Assembly (NCBI GenBank): GCA_944326365.1
Contig: CALVDR010000005.1
Location: forward strand, 1 to 64,000
Length of the DNA: 64,000 bases
Direction of reading: 5' to 3'
DNA from: an uncultured Bacteroidales bacterium
Lineage (GTDB): Bacteria; Bacteroidota; Bacteroidia; Bacteroidales; UBA932
Positions 61,367-64,000 of this stretch are shown here, in pieces. Both the position numbers and the translations under genes were made by a program. Position 1 is the stretch's first letter, and each line of letters opens with the position of its first letter. The notes under the pieces are model-generated. The model had not been told where the DNA came from and did not search any database. It saw only the letters and a list, made by a program, of their open reading frames with translations.

Positions 61367-62356
61367 TCAAAAAGATTTGAAACCTACCGCCTTCCTAACA
61401 AGGGAAAGCGTAGCCGCAGCACTTTCACGCGCCCTTTCACGACCCGAAGCCACTACCTTTGACAGGTAGGAGTCATCATTGTAAATGGCATCTATCCTCT
61501 CCCTGATCGGCAGGGTCATCTTGCAGATATCTGCCGCCAGCTGCTTCTTCAAATCTCCGTATCTGATGCTGCAGTCATTCCATTTTTCTGTGAAATAGTC
61601 CACTGTAGACTGGTCAGATACGAGTTTCAGCAGGGTGAACAGGTTTGCAATCACCTCAGGCATAGGAGAATCCGGCTCTGCAGGGCCTGAATCCGTCACG
61701 GCCTTCATCACTTTCTTCGTGATGGTCTTTTCGTCATCGTAGAGGTAGACTCCGTTCCCGTTGCTCTTTCCCATCTTTCCGCTGCCGTCCAGTCCGGGCA
61801 CTTTTACCGCCCCTCCGCTGAACACGAGATTCCTCGGCTCCGGGAAGACTTCCTCGCCGTACATGTTGTTGAACCTGCGGGCGAAGACACGCGCCAGTTC
61901 CAGATGCTGCTCCTGATCCTTTCCTACAGGCACCCACTGTGCCCTGTGTACCAGAATGTCCGATGCCATCAGCACCGGGTAGGTAAGCAGGCCCGCATTC
62001 ACGTTGTTCGGATTCTGGCGTACCTTTTCCTTGAATGTCACCGTCCTTTCCAGTTCTCCGACATATGCTATCATATTGAGGAGTACATACAGTTCGCTTA
62101 TTTCCGGCACATCGCTCTGGATGTATATGGCCGACTTCTCGGGATCGAGTCCTGCAGCCAGATACTCTGCCAGAATGGTCTTCACGCTCGCATGAAAGTC
62201 ATCCGGATGAGGATGGGTCGTGAGCGAATGAAGGTCTGCGATGAAGAAGAAGCATTTGTATTCGTCCTGTATCCTGACGAAGTTTCTCAATGCCCCGAAA
62301 TAGTTCCCCAGATGGAGATGCCCTGTAGAGCGTATTCCGCTTAATACCGTATCCAT
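61367..62356 (-). CDS. trpS: Tryptophanyl-tRNA synthetase
   Basis: A 329-residue class I synthetase. HIGH-like motif TGHLHLGNYFGALRNF (residues 12-27), tryptophan site QSDVPEISELYVLLN, DLHSLTTH, and the KMSKS-like GKMGKSNGNGVYLYDDE near residue 195. Length is typical. It lies 4 bp downstream of recA in the same direction. Confidence 0.96.
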   Translation of the reverse strand: MDTVLSGIRSTGHLHLGNYFGALRNFVRIQDEYKCFFFIADLHSLTTHPHPDDFHASVKTILAEYLAAGLDPEKSAIYIQSDVPEISELYVLLNMIAYVGELERTVTFKEKVRQNPNNVNAGLLTYPVLMASDILVHRAQWVPVGKDQEQHLELARVFARRFNNMYGEEVFPEPRNLVFSGGAVKVPGLDGSGKMGKSNGNGVYLYDDEKTITKKVMKAVTDSGPAEPDSPMPEVIANLFTLLKLVSDQSTVDYFTEKWNDCSIRYGDLKKQLAADICKMTLPIRERIDAIYNDDSYLSKVVASGRERARESAAATLSLVRKAVGFKSF

Positions 62357-62360
62357 TTCC

Positions 62361-63392
62361 TTAGTCCTTTATGTTAGCCATCGCTTCCCTGATCTTCCCT
62401 TCTATCTCTTCGCTCAGCTCTACGTTGTCTGTAAGAAGCTGCTTGACCGCTTCACGTCCCTGTGCCAGTCTGGTGTCTCCATAGCTGAACCATGAACCGC
62501 TCTTCTTGATGATGTCGAATTCCACGCCGAGGTCGATGATCTCTCCTATGTGGGAGATGCCTTCCCCGAAGACTATGTCGAATTCCGCTTTTTTGAAAGG
62601 TGGGGCGAGCTTGTTCTTCACGATCTTCACCCTGGTCCTGTTTCCGAGGGCTTCCTCACCGTCCTTGATCTGGGTGGTACGGCGCACGTCCACACGTACG
62701 GAGGCATAGAACTTCAGGGCGTTTCCGCCTGTGGTGGTCTCCGGGTTTCCGAACATCACGCCTATCTTGTCGCGCAGCTGGTTTATGAATATGCAGCAGG
62801 TATTGGTCTTGCTGATATTGGCGGTCAGTTTCCTGAGCGCCTGACTCATAAGTCTGGCCTGCAGTCCCATTTTCGAGTCTCCCATCTCGCCTTCGATCTC
62901 GGCTTTCGGCGTCAGTGCGGCCACCGAGTCGATGACGATGATGTCTATAGCGCCTGAACGGATCAGATTGTCCGCTATTTCCAGGGCCTGTTCCCCGTTG
63001 TCCGGCTGGGATATGAGCAATGTCTCCAGATTCACTCCGAGATTCTTGGCATAGGTCCTGTCAAAGGCATGCTCGGCATCGATGATGGCTGCTATGCCAC
63101 CCTGTTTCTGGGCCTGGGCTATGGCGTGTATGGCCAGTGTGGTCTTTCCGCTGGACTCAGGTCCGAAGATTTCTATGACACGACCCCGAGGATAGCCTCC
63201 GATACCCAGGGCATGGTCGAGGGCTATGGATCCGCTCGGAATCACCGATACTTCCCATTTAGGCTGGTCTTCCCCCATCTTCATGATCGCGCCTTTCCCG
63301 TAATCCTTCTCGATCTTGTCGATAGTCGCCTGAAGTGCCTTCAGTTTTGCAGCGTTCACATCGACAGTTTCCTTTTCTACTTCTTTAGCCAT
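62361..63392 (-). CDS. recA: Recombinase RecA
   Basis: A 343-residue RecA. Walker [20 protein letters not shown], Walker [23 protein letters not shown], the L2 loop region [24 protein letters not shown] and [13 protein letters not shown] are all present. I start at the ATG at 63392 ([10 protein letters not shown]), not at 63452, because upstream residues lack family similarity. The acidic C-terminal tail is short ([16 protein letters not shown]). Confidence 0.97.
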   Translation of the reverse strand: MAKEVEKETVDVNAAKLKALQATIDKIEKDYGKGAIMKMGEDQPKWEVSVIPSGSIALDHALGIGGYPRGRVIEIFGPESSGKTTLAIHAIAQAQKQGGIAAIIDAEHAFDRTYAKNLGVNLETLLISQPDNGEQALEIADNLIRSGAIDIIVIDSVAALTPKAEIEGEMGDSKMGLQARLMSQALRKLTANISKTNTCCIFINQLRDKIGVMFGNPETTTGGNALKFYASVRVDVRRTTQIKDGEEALGNRTRVKIVKNKLAPPFKKAEFDIVFGEGISHIGEIIDLGVEFDIIKKSGSWFSYGDTRLAQGREAVKQLLTDNVELSEEIEGKIREAMANIKD

Positions 63393-63500
63393 AAATGCAT
63401 GTTTTATTTTTCGTTTTCTGGCTCCGGGCTTTCCGGCAGCCGCAATAGACAAAGATACGAAAAAATCGCGATTTCCTATCCGCAGGTATGGAATTATTTT

Positions 63501-63508
63501 TAAATTTG
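63501..63508 (+). promoter_or_regulatory. -7 box of rlmN
   Basis: TAAATTTG lies 31 bp before the rlmN ATG. Confidence 0.5.
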
Positions 63509-63539
63509 CAAGAATCGGAAATTTTGGAAAGGCCTGAAT

Positions 63540-64000
63540 ATGAAGAAAAGACTTCTGGGAAAGACACCTGACGAACTCAGGGAAATAGTGCTGGAGGCGG
63601 GACTCCCCGGTTTCACTGCCGGGCAGATAGCCCAGTGGATATACAGGAAGAAAGTCAGGACGATAGATCAGATGACGAACATCTCCAGATCCGGAAGACA
63701 GAAGCTCTCAGAGGAGTATGAAGTGGGGGTGATTCCGTACACTGACCTTCAGATTTCACGTGACGGGACGAAGAAGTATCTTTTCCCTGTCAGATGCACC
63801 ATGAAGTCAGGTCTGGCGCTCACTGATGACTGCAAGGTGGAAGAGTCCGGCCTGGAAGACGGAGCGGTCGAGGCCGTGATGATTCCCGATGAAGACAGGG
63901 CCACCCTCTGTGTTTCGGCCCAATCGGGCTGCAGGATGGGCTGCAGGTTCTGCATGACGGGCCGGCAGGGATTCCACGGGCATCTGTCGGCGGCGGATAT
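63540..64000 (+). CDS. rlmN: Dual-specificity rRNA/tRNA methyltransferase RlmN (5-prime part)
   Basis: The first 153 codons of a radical SAM enzyme that methylates C2 of A2503 in 23S rRNA and A37 in some tRNAs. The N-terminal accessory domain is [40 protein letters not shown]; the 4Fe-4S motif is [17 protein letters not shown]. The window ends inside the gene. Confidence 0.92.
   Translation, partial: MKKRLLGKTPDELREIVLEAGLPGFTAGQIAQWIYRKKVRTIDQMTNISRSGRQKLSEEYEVGVIPYTDLQISRDGTKKYLFPVRCTMKSGLALTDDCKVEESGLEDGAVEAVMIPDEDRATLCVSAQSGCRMGCRFCMTGRQGFHGHLSAAD

Overview
The window looks like a chromosome segment of a Bacteroidales bacterium; family and genus cannot be fixed from sequence alone. Evidence: many -7 boxes of the form TAnnTTTG (one with a perfect TTTG-N19 upstream element), lipoproteins with SPII boxes, a fimbrillin-type lipoprotein, a Bacteroidetes histone H1-like gene, and core genes typical of the order (bamA, bamD, ompH-type chaperones, korAB, omega subunit).

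Region 1 (1 to about 12,100) is an AT-richer accessory block, most likely part of an integrative mobilizable element whose left end and integrase lie outside the window. It carries a ribbon-helix-helix-like mobilization protein, a short SSB, a relaxase, a VirD4/TraG-type coupling protein, a small HTH protein, a CHC2/Toprim primase, a 113-bp structured non-coding element, and a large ParB. Its cargo looks like phage defence: an RloA-like ATPase with RloB, and a convergent AbiH. A ComEC-like metallo-beta-lactamase-fold protein sits at the left edge.

Region 2 (12,100 to 16,500) is a decayed zone: a small unknown gene, a chimeric GH97/GH130 pseudogene, an intergenic palindrome, an orphan signal-peptide fragment, a fimbrillin-like lipoprotein, a pectinesterase lipoprotein and a tRNA-Val(UAC) with a long leader.

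Region 3 (16,500 to 40,300) is mostly core: cstA, a Fur-family regulator, an SDR, trxB, bamD-rpoZ-recN, an OmpH/glycosyltransferase/LysM operon, pdxJ, nadK-uppS-bamA-ompH, then korA-korB-gdhA-DASS transporter-porin, which forms a 2-oxoglutarate/C4-dicarboxylate node, and a histone H1-like gene.

Region 4 (40,300 to 64,000) holds copA with a fused CopZ-like tail, a MATE exporter, a PqqD/ABC transporter/HPr-kinase-like/S26-like peptidase operon that resembles an uncharacterised peptide maturation and export system, pth, rplY, a clostripain-type protease, a fimbrillin-like lipoprotein followed by an Asp-Pro repeat lipoprotein, DPP III, xerD, tdk, rsmI, an HhH protein, an aldehyde dehydrogenase, trpS, recA and the start of rlmN.

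The most striking non-coding signal is a three-copy MITE-like element (40,381-40,776; 56,814-57,105; 61,023-61,359). It has ACGT-ended inverted termini, AT-rich target duplications (a perfect 7-bp TATAATA around copy 2) and an interior made of consecutive short perfect hairpins. All three copies sit at gene edges, and one lies exactly in the tdk stop codon.
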